From Luteimonas sp. ANT-B3E (GTDB taxonomy: Bacteria; Pseudomonadota; Gammaproteobacteria; Xanthomonadales; Xanthomonadaceae), in assembly GCA_001683895.1 (NCBI GenBank), contig LXQJ01000035.1:33024-71609 (forward strand): a DNA stretch of 38,586 nt. The letters are read 5' to 3'. The notes below the pieces were generated by a model. It saw only the letters and a program-made list of their open reading frames with translations. It was not told the origin of the DNA and did not search any database. Below, piece by piece: positions 1 to 10,206 of this stretch. The translations under genes were made by a program, and so were the position numbers. The stretch's first letter is position 1, and each line of letters begins with the position of its first letter.

Positions 1-1
1 A

Positions 2-607
2 TTCGGCGCATGGGGGCTATGGGTCACGCTGGCGGGCCCGCGTGTCGCCAGCAATGGCGACGCTCCGGCCGCGGTCGAGGAGCTGCGCCAGGAGATCGCC
101 ACGCTGCGCCGCTCCGACCAGATCAGCCGCGACGCCAATCGCGACCTGCAGGGCACGCTGGCCGAGCGCGACGAGGAGATCGCGGGCCTGCGCGCCGACG
201 TCGGGTTCTATGAGCGCTTCGTCGGCGCTACCGGCCAACGCCGCGGCCTGAGCGTGCACGAGCTGCAGTTGCGCCCGCAGGGGGCGGACGCCTGGCACTT
301 CATCGCCACCCTGACCCAGAACATCAACCGCGGCGCGGTCAGCAGCGGCCGGCTGACGCTGGCGGTCGAGGGCACAGGCGCCAGCGGGCTGGAGCGGCTG
401 GCGTGGACCGACCTGCGGCAGCAGGAAGACGCGCCGGCCACCGACTACTCGTTCAAGTACTTCCAGCAGGTCGAGGGCGATATCGTGCTACCGCCCGGAT
501 TCCACCCCCTGCGGGTGCACGTGCGGCTGGTGCCGGCCGGCGGAAGTGCGGTGGAGCAGTCGTTCCCATGGGCCGACATGGCGACACCGGCCGTGCCTGG
601 CGCTTGA
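2..607 (+). CDS. Coiled-coil membrane-associated protein, DUF6776-like (5' truncated)
   Basis: The reading frame is open from the first bases of the window to a TGA, so the true start lies upstream. The visible 201 residues begin with a short hydrophobic stretch ([12 protein letters not shown]), probably the end of a membrane anchor. A charged heptad-like segment rich in Glu, Arg and Leu follows (about residues 23-70), typical of a coiled coil. After that comes a compact beta-rich domain with motifs such as LRPQGAD and a hydrophobic C-terminus. In xanthomonads a protein of this build sits just before erpA, and I assign it to the DUF6776-type family from that order and its architecture. No enzymatic motif is visible and the function is unknown. 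The 31 bases between its stop and erpA suggest co-transcription. Confidence 0.7.
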   Translation, partial: FGAWGLWVTLAGPRVASNGDAPAAVEELRQEIATLRRSDQISRDANRDLQGTLAERDEEIAGLRADVGFYERFVGATGQRRGLSVHELQLRPQGADAWHFIATLTQNINRGAVSSGRLTLAVEGTGASGLERLAWTDLRQQEDAPATDYSFKYFQQVEGDIVLPPGFHPLRVHVRLVPAGGSAVEQSFPWADMATPAVPGA

Positions 608-638
608 AGCCACCGCTGCGTCGCCCCATCCTGTGGGG

Positions 639-1028
639 ATGTCGATATCCCAGATCCCAAGCACCGACCCGGCGGATGTCCCCGGCTACCAGCAGCTGCA
701 GCGTCCGCTTGACTTCACCGCCGCGGCCGCGGCCAAGGTCGCCGAGCTGATCGCCGGGGAAGGCAACCCTGACCTCAAGCTGCGCGTCTATATCCAGGGC
801 GGCGGCTGCTCGGGGTTCCAGTACGGCTTCGAGTTCGATCGGGAGCAGGGCGAGGACGACCTCGCCATCGCCACCGATGGCGTCACCCTGCTGGTCGATC
901 CGCTGAGCCTGCAGTACCTGATGGGCGCCACCGTCGACTACACCGAAAGCCTGCACGGCGCGCAGTTCAGCATCCGCAACCCGAATGCGAAGTCGACCTG
1001 CGGCTGCGGCAGCAGCTTCACGACGTGA
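639..1028 (+). CDS. erpA: Iron-sulfur cluster insertion protein ErpA
   Basis: This is an A-type Fe-S carrier that receives clusters from the ISC or SUF machinery and hands them to apoproteins, including enzymes of isoprenoid synthesis (family knowledge). The 129-residue product has the HesB/IscA fold signature. Cys57 lies in GGGCSGF, and Cys121 and Cys123 lie in the C-terminal TCGCGSSF, giving the three conserved ligands. I chose the ATG at 639 because residues from there match the family length of about 115-130. The in-frame extension back to 546 lies inside the preceding gene and reads as low-complexity sequence. A short G-run (634-638) precedes the ATG, so the ribosome site is weak. The short N-terminal extension before the first domain strand is common in ErpA from this family. 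Confidence 0.95.
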   Translation: MSISQIPSTDPADVPGYQQLQRPLDFTAAAAAKVAELIAGEGNPDLKLRVYIQGGGCSGFQYGFEFDREQGEDDLAIATDGVTLLVDPLSLQYLMGATVDYTESLHGAQFSIRNPNAKSTCGCGSSFTT

Positions 1029-1096
1029 GCCGCCGGATCCGCGGCGCGCCCCGGGCGGCGTCGATCGGATCCAGGCCTGCCGGCGGGTCCGCGGCG

Positions 1097-1990
1097 GTGA
1101 CCCACCCGGCCGATCCATTCCCATTTGCCTTCGTCGACGGGGGCCTTGACCGCGCCGAGCATCTCCGCGACGACACCACTGCGCTCGACGCGCTCTGGCC
1201 GGCCGCCGCGGTGCTGGTCCTCGACGATGAGGGCCGCGCGCTGCCGGCCGCCGACAGTGGCTGGCTGTCGCCCCTCCATGCCGACCGTCCACGCGGCGAG
1301 GCGGTATTCCTTGGCCTCGCCGCCGGGCAGGGCTGGTTCGCGCGCCTGGCGACGCCCGATGATGCGACTGCCTGCGCAGCGGATCGCATCGACCTGCGTA
1401 CCGCCGCCGCGACCTGGCCGGCGCGCGAGGCGACGGCGTTCGCGCAGGCGCGCGCGGTGCTGCACTGGCGCGCACGGCATCGACACTGCGGGGGCTGTGG
1501 GGGGCTGCTGGCATTTTCCCGCGGTGGCTGGCTCGGCCGCTGCCCGGGCTGCGCTACCGAGCACTACCCGCGCACCGACCCCGCGGTGATCGTCGCGGTC
1601 AGCGACGGCGAGCGGCTGCTGCTGGGCCGCGCGCCGACGTGGCCGCCCCGGCGTTTTTCGGTGCTCGCCGGCTTCGTCGAGCCCGGCGAGACGCTGGAGC
1701 AGACCGTGGTGCGCGAGGTGTTCGAGGAGAGCGCGGTGCGCGTGCGCGCCTGCCGCTATGTCGCCTCGCAGCCGTGGCCGTTCCCGTCGTCGCTGATGCT
1801 CGGCTTCGAGGCCGACGCCGCGGCGGACGTGCCGGTGTGCAACGACGAGCTGGAAGACGCGCGCTGGTTCACGCGCGCGGAGATCGGCGCCGCGCTCCGC
1901 GGCGAGGGCGGCGAGGACAGCCTTCTGCTGTCGCCGCGGCTGTCGATCTCGCGCTGGCTGGTGGCCCGCTGGCACGACGCCCCTGCCTGA
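1097..1990 (+). CDS. nudC: NAD(+)/NADH diphosphatase, NudC-type Nudix hydrolase
   Basis: The family cleaves NADH/NAD to NMN(H) and AMP and can remove NAD caps from RNA. The product of about 297 residues has an N-terminal domain, then a four-Cys zinc ribbon (CGGC and CPGC). A Nudix box follows (GFVEPGE ... REVFEES), and then the NudC-specific SQPWPFP motif, which separates this group from other Nudix enzymes. Within the Nudix box the usual Gly after EE-x is Ala (EESAV), while the metal-binding Glu residues are kept. A GTG at 1025 would overlap the erpA stop (GTGA) and add 24 residues. I prefer the GTG at 1097 because the sequence before it is arginine-rich and unlike the family, whose N-termini begin close to the FAF motif. 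The start is therefore uncertain; the function is not. Confidence 0.9.
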   Translation: MTHPADPFPFAFVDGGLDRAEHLRDDTTALDALWPAAAVLVLDDEGRALPAADSGWLSPLHADRPRGEAVFLGLAAGQGWFARLATPDDATACAADRIDLRTAAATWPAREATAFAQARAVLHWRARHRHCGGCGGLLAFSRGGWLGRCPGCATEHYPRTDPAVIVAVSDGERLLLGRAPTWPPRRFSVLAGFVEPGETLEQTVVREVFEESAVRVRACRYVASQPWPFPSSLMLGFEADAAADVPVCNDELEDARWFTRAEIGAALRGEGGEDSLLLSPRLSISRWLVARWHDAPA

Positions 1991-2054
1991 CCAACCGCTC
2001 GCCGCCAGCCTGCCGCACCCGATGGCGCGCGATGGCGGAGGCTAGACTCCGCGC

Positions 2055-2972
2055 ATGTTCACCACCCTGCTGGCGGTTGTCATCGCGCTTGGCGCCGGCC
2101 ACGCCGCGCCGTGGCTGGCGGAGGCGCTGCGCGACCACGCGTGGTTCGCGCGCTGGCTGGAGTCGTTCGATCTCCGCTTCCCGGACGAGGGCGTCTGGCG
2201 CGGGCGCTGGGGCATCGCGCTGGCGCTGTTGCCGCCGCTGCTGGCGGTGGCGCTGCTGCAGGTGGCCCTGGACGGACGGCTGTACGGGCTGCCGGCGCTG
2301 CTGTTCGGCGTGGTCGCGCTGTTCTACGCGTGGGGGCCGCGCGATCTGGACCAGGACGTCGACGCCGTCGTCGAAGCGCCGGACACCACCTCGCGCCGCG
2401 AAGCTGCCGAGGCACTGTGGCCTGCAAGCGCCGGTGTGCACGACTCCGGCGATGCCCGCAGCCTGGTCGGCGTGGTGTTCCGCAGCGCGCTGCGGCGCTG
2501 GTTCGGCGTGCTGTTCTGGTTCCTGCTGCTGGGGCCGTCCGGCGCGGTCGGCTATCGCCTGCTGGCGGTCGCCGCGGAAGGCCCGCCGTCGCTGCGGCTG
2601 CCGCCCGCCACCGCGGCCGGCGCGCGCTGGCTGCTGGCCGTGCTCGACTGGGCTCCGGCACAGCTCATGACGCTGTCGCTGGCGCTGGTCGGCAACTTCG
2701 ACGAAGTGGCGACCGCGTGGCGCGAGGCCGGCGGCGCCGGGTTCGCGGCGGATGCCGGGTTCCTGGCCGCCGCGGCGCGCGCAAGCGTGCGCAGCGAGCT
2801 CGCCGACGAAGCCGAGGACTTGCTCGACGACGGCGTCCCGCCGTCGAGTGCGGTGGTGCTGGCGCTGGGTCCGCTGCCGGAACTGCGCGACGCGATGAGC
2901 CTGGTCTGGCGGATCCTGCTGGTCTGGCTCGTGGCGCTGGCGTTCTTCGTGGTCGCTGGTTGGGTCAACTGA
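2055..2972 (+). CDS. ampE: AmpE-like inner-membrane protein (regulatory signalling modulator)
   Basis: AmpE is an inner-membrane protein related to CobD/CbiB, linked to AmpD and to sensing of cell-wall damage in beta-lactamase control. Its molecular role is still poorly defined. The 305-residue product has hydrophobic segments at about residues 1-20, 53-95, 145-175, 185-215 and 285-303. It also carries the family hallmarks: GPRDLDQDVD after the second segment and LRRWFGVLFWFLLLGP in the middle. The gene starts with ATG, 64 bases after nudC and in the same direction. It converges on the transporter-acyltransferase gene, whose stop is 60 bases away. No ampD is next to it here, so a role in ampC regulation is inferred from the family only. 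Confidence 0.8.
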   Translation: MFTTLLAVVIALGAGHAAPWLAEALRDHAWFARWLESFDLRFPDEGVWRGRWGIALALLPPLLAVALLQVALDGRLYGLPALLFGVVALFYAWGPRDLDQDVDAVVEAPDTTSRREAAEALWPASAGVHDSGDARSLVGVVFRSALRRWFGVLFWFLLLGPSGAVGYRLLAVAAEGPPSLRLPPATAAGARWLLAVLDWAPAQLMTLSLALVGNFDEVATAWREAGGAGFAADAGFLAAAARASVRSELADEAEDLLDDGVPPSSAVVLALGPLPELRDAMSLVWRILLVWLVALAFFVVAGWVN

Positions 2973-3032
2973 CGGCGGGCGCTGCTGTGCATCGTCGCGC
3001 GGCGCGTTGGGCCTCGAAGGGTGACTGCGCGC

Positions 3033-4943
3033 TCAGGCCGCATCCGCGCGCAGCGCACGCACTTGGGTCTCCAGCAGCGCCGCGGTAGCGCTGCCGCCGT
3101 CGACCGGCGCACCCGCGGCCACCTCGATGTGCGCGCGGAACCGGCGCGGCACCCGCATCCGCCGCAGCAGACCGCCGGCGGCACCGTCGGGGTTGCGGCT
3201 CCACATGCTGTGCCACATGCCGCGCAGCGCCATCGGCACCACGGGTACCGGACGCCGTTCGAGGATCCGCTCCAGTCCGGGCTTGAACGGCGCGATCCCA
3301 CCGTCCGCCGTCAGCCGGCCTTCGGGGAACAGCCCGACGAGTTCGCCCTCCGCCAGCGCGACGTCGATCGCGTCCAGTGCCCGTCGCAGCATCTCCGGGT
3401 CCTCGCGCGCGCCGGCGATCGGGATCGCGCGCGCGTTGCGGAAGATCCAGCGCATGCCGGGCACGTGGAAGATGCGGTGGTACATCACGAACCGCACCGG
3501 GCGTGGGATGGTCGCGGCCAGGATCAGCGCGTCCATGTAGCTGACGTGGTTGCACACCAGCAGCGCCGGGCCTTCGTCGGGCACGTGCGCCTCGACGCCG
3601 TGCAGGCGCAGCCGGTACAGCGCGCGCACCAGCAGCCAGCTCAGGAACCGCATCAGGAATTCCGGCACCAGCGTGAAGATCCACACCGACACCCCGACGT
3701 TGGCGATCGCCAGCGCCAGGAACACCTGCGGGATGCTCCACCCGGCCAGCCGCTGCGCGGCGATGCCCAGCCCGGCCGCGGCGACGATGAACGCGGCGTT
3801 CTGGATGTTCATGCCGGCGATCACGCGCGAGAGCTCCTCCTTCGGCGTGCGGCTCTGGATCAGCGCGAACAGCGGCACGATGAACAGGCCTGCGAAAAAC
3901 CCGATCGCGACGAGGTCGAACGCGATCCGCCAGCCGCCGTCGGCGGCGAGAAATGCCGCGATCGACAGACCGGTGGCCGGCGGCGCGCCGCTGCGCGCGA
4001 AGTACAGGTCGAGCAGGAACGCGCTGATGCCGAACGCGCCCAGCGGCACCAGTCCGATCTCGACCGTGCGCGACGACAGCTTCTCGCACAGCAGCGAACC
4101 GACGCCGACACCGACCGAGAACAGCGCCAGCGCGAAGATGTACAGCGACGTGGTGCGCTCCGGCGCGCCGAGGTGCAGCTCGGCATAGGTCGGCAGCTGC
4201 GCGGTCAGCACGGTGCCGACGAACCAGAACCACGACACGCCGAGGATCGCATTGCGCACCGCCGGCTGCCTGCGCGTCAGCCGCCAGATCGCGAGCGACT
4301 CGGGGAACGGATTCCAGCGGATGCGCAGCTCCGGTGCACTCGCTTCCACCCGCGGAATCGCGCGGCTGACGAGGTTGCCGGTGATCGCCAGCGCCACCAC
4401 CAGCGTCGCCGCGACGACCGGCCCCTGGCTGCCCGCGACCTGGAACACCAGCCCGCCGACGATCATGCCGACGAGGATCGACAGCGACGTGCCCATCTCG
4501 ACCAGGCCGTTGCCGCCGGTCAGCTCCTCGGGTTTCAACACCGACGGCAGGATCGAATACTTCACCGGCCCGAACAGCGTCGACTGCACGCCGGTCGCGA
4601 ACAGCGCCACCAGCAGTATCGACATCTGCTGGGTCAGGAAGCCGACCGCCGCGAGCGACATGATGCCGATCTCCATCGCGGTGGTGATCCGGATCAGGCG
4701 CGATTTCTCGAGCTTCTCGGCAACCTGCCCCGCCACGGCGGAGAACAGGAAGTACGGCAGGATGAAAAGCGCCGGCGCTAGGTTTGTGTACAGCATGCGC
4801 TCCTCGGCGCTGATGCCGAGGAAGAACAGCAGGCCGATGATCGCCTGCCGGTAGACGTTGTCGTTGAACGCGCCCAGCGACTGCACGCCGAAGAACGGCA
4901 GGAAGCGGCGCTGCCGGAGCAGGTCGAACTGGTTGTGCGCCAT
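3033..4943 (-). CDS. MFS lysophospholipid transporter (LplT-like) fused to 1-acylglycerol-3-phosphate-type acyltransferase
   Basis: This 636-residue protein joins two domains. Residues 1 to about 410 form a major-facilitator transporter with many hydrophobic helices. Its start (GAFNDNVYRQA) and FGPVKYSILP are typical of LplT, which flips lysophospholipids. Residues from about 440 form a PlsC-type acyltransferase with the catalytic NH-x4-D (His466, Asp471), the substrate motif FPEGR and the late VPMALRG. Together they would import and re-acylate lysophospholipids, or build phosphatidic acid, at the inner membrane. In related multi-domain Aas-type proteins an AMP-binding acyl-ACP synthetase follows; here the protein ends without it. 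I chose the ATG at 4943 because GGGGGCGG precedes it and the family N-terminus begins there. Upstream sequence in this frame is not protein-like. Confidence 0.88.
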   Translation of the reverse strand: MAHNQFDLLRQRRFLPFFGVQSLGAFNDNVYRQAIIGLLFFLGISAEERMLYTNLAPALFILPYFLFSAVAGQVAEKLEKSRLIRITTAMEIGIMSLAAVGFLTQQMSILLVALFATGVQSTLFGPVKYSILPSVLKPEELTGGNGLVEMGTSLSILVGMIVGGLVFQVAGSQGPVVAATLVVALAITGNLVSRAIPRVEASAPELRIRWNPFPESLAIWRLTRRQPAVRNAILGVSWFWFVGTVLTAQLPTYAELHLGAPERTTSLYIFALALFSVGVGVGSLLCEKLSSRTVEIGLVPLGAFGISAFLLDLYFARSGAPPATGLSIAAFLAADGGWRIAFDLVAIGFFAGLFIVPLFALIQSRTPKEELSRVIAGMNIQNAAFIVAAAGLGIAAQRLAGWSIPQVFLALAIANVGVSVWIFTLVPEFLMRFLSWLLVRALYRLRLHGVEAHVPDEGPALLVCNHVSYMDALILAATIPRPVRFVMYHRIFHVPGMRWIFRNARAIPIAGAREDPEMLRRALDAIDVALAEGELVGLFPEGRLTADGGIAPFKPGLERILERRPVPVVPMALRGMWHSMWSRNPDGAAGGLLRRMRVPRRFRAHIEVAAGAPVDGGSATAALLETQVRALRADAA

Positions 4944-5136
4944 GCCGCCCCCGTGGTGTCGGCGCGAGCCTAGCAGAGGAGATCGTGGCGCGAGCGCACG
5001 ATGTCCCTGCCGCGCGCGATCGTGCTGGACCGGCACGCCTGCGGCGACTGACGCTCGACGGTCCATGTACTCGGTCCTGCCGGTGTCACGCTCGAGCAAC
5101 CAAGCGCCATCGCGCCAACGCCGCGCGTGATACGAG

Positions 5137-8094
5137 TCAGCCTTCCAGCGGCAGAGCGCCCTGCGCCAGCCTGCTTGCTGCAGGCCTGATCCGCGAAAAC
5201 GCGAGCAGTTCGCCCAGTCGCGCACCTTTGCCGCGCCAGTCGTGGAACAGGTCCTCGCCCACCAGTGCGTAGTGCCATGTCCGCCCGCCCCGATCGTAGG
5301 GCGGCAGGCTGTTGATGCGCTCGCACCAGGTCGCTGCAGCCCTGAGTTTGCGCTGCACGTTGGGGTGCGTTGTCTGCTGCTGGCCCTTGGTCTCGGCCAT
5401 GTAGATCGCCTCGGCGGTGCGCACCAGAAAGTCAGGAAAGTAGAACGCAGGCAGGCCGTCATCCTTCACGTAGCGCAGGCGCACGAAGTCGTGCCGGTTC
5501 TCGCTGAGCTTGCAGAAGGATTCGACGCCTGCATCGGCCTGCGCCCACTCAATGAACGCGCGTTCGAGGCCGCCGTTGCGCGACGGATACGGCAATCGCG
5601 TGTAGATGCACTTGCTTACTTCGATGGACGTGCTCTCACGCACCATCAGGCGATCAACTTCGGAGAGCCGGCGATGGCGCACCTCGGTGGCGCCGGTGGT
5701 CACGTGGTCTTCCGTACGCACCAGCGCCAACGCGAACACCTTGACGACGTGGTCGAGCACCGGCTGCAGCAGCAACAGCCGCCAGCCTTCGTAGTTGAAC
5801 GGCTCGAACGACTCCTTGAACAGCACCTCGCGGATGTAATCGTCCAGTGCAGTTGCCAGCACGACTGTGTTGACCTGCAGATACGGCGTCGCCATATGCT
5901 CGGCGATGCGTTTGCCCGTGGACAGCGGCTGGCTCAGCGCCTGGCCGATGCGGCGCGTGAGCCGCGACAGCAGCTCGTTGTAGCCGCTGATGTTCATCAC
6001 CGCGCCGTCGACGCGATAGTCGCCAAACAGCGTGCTGCTCTGCAGGTCCTGCGAGGTGAAGGTATTGCCCTTGCCGAGCAGGTCGGCGAGCGCACTGCGG
6101 CTCATCGCGCCGAACGGCGGTAGCGCCGCGACGTCGATCGGCATGTGTTCCAGCGTGTCATCGGCTTCTCGCAGGATGAAGGGCAGCGCGAAATCGTGGG
6201 CCTCGTAGCCGTCGCGGAGTTCGGCGGCGATCAGGTCGCCGGTGCTGCTGCCGTCCTCGTCATTGCCGTCGCCGGTCGTGCCGACGAGTCCTTCGGCCAT
6301 CAGCTCGTCGTAGAAGTTCTGGAACGCCGGGTGCTCCACGATCGACAGGATGTCGATCAGGCTGCCCGGTTCCTCGCCGCGGTTGATGCGCTCGCGGTTC
6401 TCGCGCTTGATGTCGGCAAACTCCGGGCTGCGCCACATCAGCCGCAGGCCGCGGCCGATAGTCTGCTCCAGCAGGATCTGCGCACCGCTGGCGCGCAGCG
6501 GCACGATCACGCAGATGGTGTTGACGTCGAAACCTTCGCGCAGCATCAGCACCGACACGATTACCCGCGGCTGCGCATGCTGGTCGACGTTGAACAGCCG
6601 CTGGCGCAGTGGTGCCCATTCCTTCTCGCCGAGTTCCGCCTTCTTGCCGGAGTCGACGGTCAGCACGTCGTCGTCGTGCAGGCCCTCATCGCGCATGAAC
6701 TGCGCGACCAGCGGCGACACCTTCGTGTCCTCGCACACCACCAGCATTTTCGGGTATCGGAGTGGGTCCACGCGCGCGAAGTCGGCCTCCAGCTTGCGCA
6801 GCTTCTGCAGGCCGGCGCGCAGCATCACGCGCTGGCCTTCCGACAGCACGATGTTGCCGCCGTCATCGCGCTCGGCCTTGAACTCCAGCGGCAGCACGCC
6901 GATCTCCTTGCGGCGGTCGAGCACCAGCGACTTCACCAGCCCCAGCCGCATCGCAGCCTTGAGGTCGAAGTCGACCACGATGTGCGGGAAGTACAGCTTC
7001 TGCTTCGTCCTGCCGCCGCCCTCGTTGTAGGGCGTTGCGGAAAAATCCATCTGCACGAAGCGGCGGCCCTTGCCCTCGCTGATGCGCGTCAGGCTTTTCT
7101 GCCATTCGACCTCGGTCGCCTCGCCGTCCTTCTTCAGCTCATGGATGTGATGGGCCTCGTCGTTGAAGACCATCAGCTCCGGCAGCTCCGACAAAAACGC
7201 CAGCACGTTGCCACGCGCCCAGCGCCGGTCCAGCACGTCGAGGCTGTTGCCGGTCGCGCGCCCGGGGATCAGCGGCAGCACCTGTCGCGCAACCACGTCC
7301 GGCTCCGCGGCCGCGCCTGGCGCGTCGATCGCGTCGGCGTCGTCCTCGGCTTCGAGCTCTTCCTCCGCACCGCTGAGCAGGTGCCAGTTGGTGATTGCGA
7401 TCATGCCGTTGCCGGTCGCCTTGAGCCCGATCTCCTGCTTGGTGCAGACGTTGCCACGCACGAACTGATGCACACGCTCGCGCCGCGACGGCGGCAGGAA
7501 CAGGTCGCCATAGGCCGCGATGTCGGCGCTGGCGAAATCGCGGCTGCCGTCCTCGCGCTGCTTGCCCATGAAGGCATCCAGCATCCGCTCGTACACGATC
7601 AGCCCGGGCACCGCGATCAGGAAGCGCCGCGTGAAGCGCGGATCGTCGCGGCCGTCGTCAAGTGCCGCGGTCTTGTTGAGCAGTTGCCACACCAGCAGCG
7701 CCTGCAGCACCCAGGTCTTGCCGGTGCCGGTGGCCATCTTCAGGCAGTACTTCGGATGCGCGTGTTTGTCCTGCGCGATCTCCGCGAGTCGGTTGCCCTC
7801 CAGCAGCGCGTCGGCGCAGACCTGCTTGTAGAGATCAGCCAGATCGGGGCTCGCGAGCACTTCGTGGGCGACGATCACGTTGAGGATCGCCTGCCGCTGG
7901 CCGGGGTGGAAGTTGAACGTGCGTCCCTGGCACGCCTCGTCCATGAACCACCAGCGCAGCAGTTCGGCCGTGGTCGGTGTGACCAGGTCGTAGAGATCGG
8001 CGACACCTTGTTCGAGGCCGATGCACAGCTGCCCGGTGCGGCGGGTCAGCGCAGCCGCAAGGGGCAAGGCCTGCGCGGCGGCGGGCGTGCTCAT
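5137..8094 (-). CDS. res: Type III restriction enzyme, Res-like helicase/nuclease subunit
   Basis: The 985-residue protein is an SF2 DEAD-box-type translocase with a nuclease tail. An early segment has FHPGQRQAI (Q-motif-like). Then come the Walker [12 protein letters not shown] and the Walker B box NDEAHH, with SATPYNEG as motif [13 protein letters not shown] and QTIGRGLR near the middle are motifs V and VI. Near the C-terminus FPDFLV and AETKG give the PD-(D/E)xK nuclease pattern. Length and order match EcoP-type Res subunits (about 970 residues). Its ATG overlaps the mod stop by four bases (ATGA), so translation is coupled. Type III enzymes cut when two unmodified head-to-head sites are met, using ATP to travel along DNA. 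All key motifs are intact, so activity is likely. Confidence 0.93.
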   Translation of the reverse strand: MSTPAAAQALPLAAALTRRTGQLCIGLEQGVADLYDLVTPTTAELLRWWFMDEACQGRTFNFHPGQRQAILNVIVAHEVLASPDLADLYKQVCADALLEGNRLAEIAQDKHAHPKYCLKMATGTGKTWVLQALLVWQLLNKTAALDDGRDDPRFTRRFLIAVPGLIVYERMLDAFMGKQREDGSRDFASADIAAYGDLFLPPSRRERVHQFVRGNVCTKQEIGLKATGNGMIAITNWHLLSGAEEELEAEDDADAIDAPGAAAEPDVVARQVLPLIPGRATGNSLDVLDRRWARGNVLAFLSELPELMVFNDEAHHIHELKKDGEATEVEWQKSLTRISEGKGRRFVQMDFSATPYNEGGGRTKQKLYFPHIVVDFDLKAAMRLGLVKSLVLDRRKEIGVLPLEFKAERDDGGNIVLSEGQRVMLRAGLQKLRKLEADFARVDPLRYPKMLVVCEDTKVSPLVAQFMRDEGLHDDDVLTVDSGKKAELGEKEWAPLRQRLFNVDQHAQPRVIVSVLMLREGFDVNTICVIVPLRASGAQILLEQTIGRGLRLMWRSPEFADIKRENRERINRGEEPGSLIDILSIVEHPAFQNFYDELMAEGLVGTTGDGNDEDGSSTGDLIAAELRDGYEAHDFALPFILREADDTLEHMPIDVAALPPFGAMSRSALADLLGKGNTFTSQDLQSSTLFGDYRVDGAVMNISGYNELLSRLTRRIGQALSQPLSTGKRIAEHMATPYLQVNTVVLATALDDYIREVLFKESFEPFNYEGWRLLLLQPVLDHVVKVFALALVRTEDHVTTGATEVRHRRLSEVDRLMVRESTSIEVSKCIYTRLPYPSRNGGLERAFIEWAQADAGVESFCKLSENRHDFVRLRYVKDDGLPAFYFPDFLVRTAEAIYMAETKGQQQTTHPNVQRKLRAAATWCERINSLPPYDRGGRTWHYALVGEDLFHDWRGKGARLGELLAFSRIRPAASRLAQGALPLEG

Positions 8095-10115
8095 GCGCGC
8101 GGCTCCGCGACCACCTGCACCACCTCGGCCTCGAAACCGAACACGTCGACCGCGCGCACGCAGACGCGGCGGTCGCCCTCGGTGCGCGGCACGGTGAAGC
8201 GGGCTTCGGTCACCACGCGGAGCGCGTCGTCGTCGTTGGCGGTGTTGCCGCGGTAGTCCTGCCACACCGAGCGGAACACCACGCCGTCGTAGTCCGGGTC
8301 CACCGCCCAGTACTCGATCAGCGCCAGCGGTTCGGCATTCATCACCTTGAGCAGCTTGATGCGGTTGTCCTCGTCGAGGTTGATCGCCTCGGGCGACAGC
8401 AGCACGTAGTTGTCGAGCGACACGACCAGTACTTCGTCGCCCCTTCGCCCGTCCGCGGGAGAGGGCTGGGGTGAGGGCAGCCGTTCGCGACCTACCGGCT
8501 TGACCGTCAGGTACTGCAGGCTCGAAAAGCGCACCTGCCCCCGCAGCTTCTCGATGCCGCCCTTCTTGCGCAGGCGGTCGAGCAGGTCCGGCGGAATCAC
8601 CAGCACTTCGAGCCGCTTGTCGTCGAGCGCGGCGAGGCTCTGGCCGATCGACGGGTCGAAGTTCCAGCCCAGCACGACGACGCGGTCCCAGCCGCCCAGC
8701 AGATGGTCGCGCTGCGCGATCGCCTTGCGAAGCGTTGCGTCGCCGGTGAGCTTGTTGGGCGAGTCGACCAGCACTAGCGTCTTCTTGCCGCCATACACCA
8801 CTGCGCCGAGGTTGCGCAGCGGGTTGTCCTCCGGCTGCAGCGGCAGCGCGCCATACAGCGACAGCACGATGCCGGACAGGTCGCCGACGCGGAAGTTGCG
8901 GCCGAGAACGGTCTTCGCGGCCTCCACCTGGTAATCGCCGATGGCCTGATACAGGAATGGCTTGGCGCCCTGGTCGATCAGGCGCTTGCGCATGATCATG
9001 CAGGCGGGTTTGCCGAGATCGGATGTGATCCAGCGGCGGCCGAGTCTTTCCGCGACAGCGGCAGTGGTGCCGGAGCCGCCGTTGAAGTCGGCGACAAGGC
9101 CACCGTCAGGACACGAATGTTCAACGATTCGGTCCAGTAGGCGCTCGGGTTTCTGGGTGTCGTAGCCGGTGATCTCAGAGTGCTGTGATTGATTCGCTTT
9201 GTAAGCGCGAGGATCGGCATAGATTTGTTTTATGTCGGTCCACACTGTCGACGCAGGCATTCCCTTGCTTTCGTCGAGATACTGACGGTCGACAATCGTT
9301 TCTCCGTCATCGTCCTTGCCGCGAAGCCTGATGCGGTACGGCCGCCCGACGTCATCGTTGTATTTGAACCAGTCGTCGATGTACTTTTTGTCGTATGGCA
9401 GATAGATCTTCTTGGTGAAACGCGAGTGGTAGTTTTGCGCGTAGTGAAGAATGTACTCATGGATCTTGACCATCTTCGGTCCCGCAGCTCTGCCTCCAGA
9501 TGGGGAGCCATACGACCAGATCACTTCCTGGACAAAATTGTCCTTGCCGAAGATTTCGTCCATCAGCACCTTGACGTAGTGATTGACTTGTATGCCGAGA
9601 TGCACATAGATCGACCCCGTATCGCGCAGTAGCTCGCGCATGAGGATCAACCGCGGCGTGATCATCGCCAGATACGACGCCGTGCCCTCCGACCACGTGT
9701 CCGAGTACGCAAACTGCTCGATCACCGTCGGCCGCTGCTCCAGCTCGACGCCCGGCAGCGTGACCTTGGTGCGGTAGTCGGCCTTGGAGTCGAAGGGTGG
9801 GTCGATGTAGATCAGGTCCACCTGTCCGCGCAGGCTCGGCGTGTGTTCGTTGCCGGCCAGCAGCGCGGCCATCGCCAGCAGGTTGTCGCCGTAGATCAGG
9901 CGGTTGGTCCAGTCGCTGCCTTCGCCGTCGAGCCGCGCACGGCGATCGGCCTGCGCGATCCAGTCGGCCGCGGACGTGTCCTTGGACGGCAGCACCCATT
10001 CCCGCGTCTGCAGGCTGACGCGGTGACGGCCTTCGAGGCTTTCGAGGATGCGCTCGGCCTGCGCGCGGCCTTCCTTGACGATGTTCGGCAGCGCCTCCAG
10101 CAGCGACTTGGCCAT
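8091..10115 (-). CDS. mod: Type III DNA methyltransferase, Mod subunit
   Basis: This is a beta-class adenine/N4-cytosine methyltransferase of 674 residues. The catalytic DPPF is at 105-108. The SAM-binding motif (DFNGGSGTT, about 343-351) comes after it, as expected for beta-class enzymes. YDTQKPE at 318-324 lies just before the SAM motif. Between these motifs (about 195-315) lies the target-recognition part. Mod marks the site and also guides Res. The N-terminal [10 protein letters not shown] with [11 protein letters not shown] is typical of one Mod subgroup, which fixes the ATG at 10115; a GTG at 10154 would add 13 residues. The region encoding the recognition domain is much poorer in GC than its flanks. 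A REP-like repeat is read through in frame near residues 545-560. Confidence 0.93.
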   Translation of the reverse strand: MAKSLLEALPNIVKEGRAQAERILESLEGRHRVSLQTREWVLPSKDTSAADWIAQADRRARLDGEGSDWTNRLIYGDNLLAMAALLAGNEHTPSLRGQVDLIYIDPPFDSKADYRTKVTLPGVELEQRPTVIEQFAYSDTWSEGTASYLAMITPRLILMRELLRDTGSIYVHLGIQVNHYVKVLMDEIFGKDNFVQEVIWSYGSPSGGRAAGPKMVKIHEYILHYAQNYHSRFTKKIYLPYDKKYIDDWFKYNDDVGRPYRIRLRGKDDDGETIVDRQYLDESKGMPASTVWTDIKQIYADPRAYKANQSQHSEITGYDTQKPERLLDRIVEHSCPDGGLVADFNGGSGTTAAVAERLGRRWITSDLGKPACMIMRKRLIDQGAKPFLYQAIGDYQVEAAKTVLGRNFRVGDLSGIVLSLYGALPLQPEDNPLRNLGAVVYGGKKTLVLVDSPNKLTGDATLRKAIAQRDHLLGGWDRVVVLGWNFDPSIGQSLAALDDKRLEVLVIPPDLLDRLRKKGGIEKLRGQVRFSSLQYLTVKPVGRERLPSPQPSPADGRRGDEVLVVSLDNYVLLSPEAINLDEDNRIKLLKVMNAEPLALIEYWAVDPDYDGVVFRSVWQDYRGNTANDDDALRVVTEARFTVPRTEGDRRVCVRAVDVFGFEAEVVQVVAEPRA
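8438..8479 (-). repeat. REP-like palindromic repeat inside mod
   Basis: On the minus strand the element reads GCCCTCACCCCAGCCCTCTC, then CCGCGGACGGGCGAAGGG. The first part is close to the CTCACCCC-AACCCTCTCCCGC core of a repeat family scattered through many gammaproteobacterial genomes. The CCCTCTCCCG and CGGGCGAAGGG arms form an imperfect stem-loop. Such elements are normally intergenic. Here the frame stays open, adding about 14 residues ([13 protein letters not shown]) to Mod. Family assignment is from memory of the repeat core; no search was made. Confidence 0.65.
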
Positions 10116-10206
10116 GCGTGGTGCGCCTTCAAATGAAAGCGAAGAGTGAACCACGATTCAAGCAATAGGTGAATTGCCATGAGTCCCGCTCCGTAATTTC
10201 CGCCAC
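10116..10206. promoter_or_regulatory. Divergent intergenic region between mod-res and the HTH regulator
   Basis: The 91 bases separating the two starts are clearly richer in A+T than the surroundings, as expected for back-to-back promoters. A short inverted repeat, CTTC-N10-GAAG, lies at 10127-10144. It includes TTCAAATGAA and could be an operator. No convincing -35/-10 pair is visible for either direction. The placement suggests the HTH protein controls mod-res, its own gene, or both; that is inference from position only. Confidence 0.35.

Noticed and set aside
3021..8256. Long plus-strand open frames (3021-4781, 6145-8256) opposite the transporter and res genes
   Set aside because: They are rich in Arg, His and Gln, have no domain motifs, and mirror strongly supported minus-strand genes. 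High GC leaves antisense frames open by chance.
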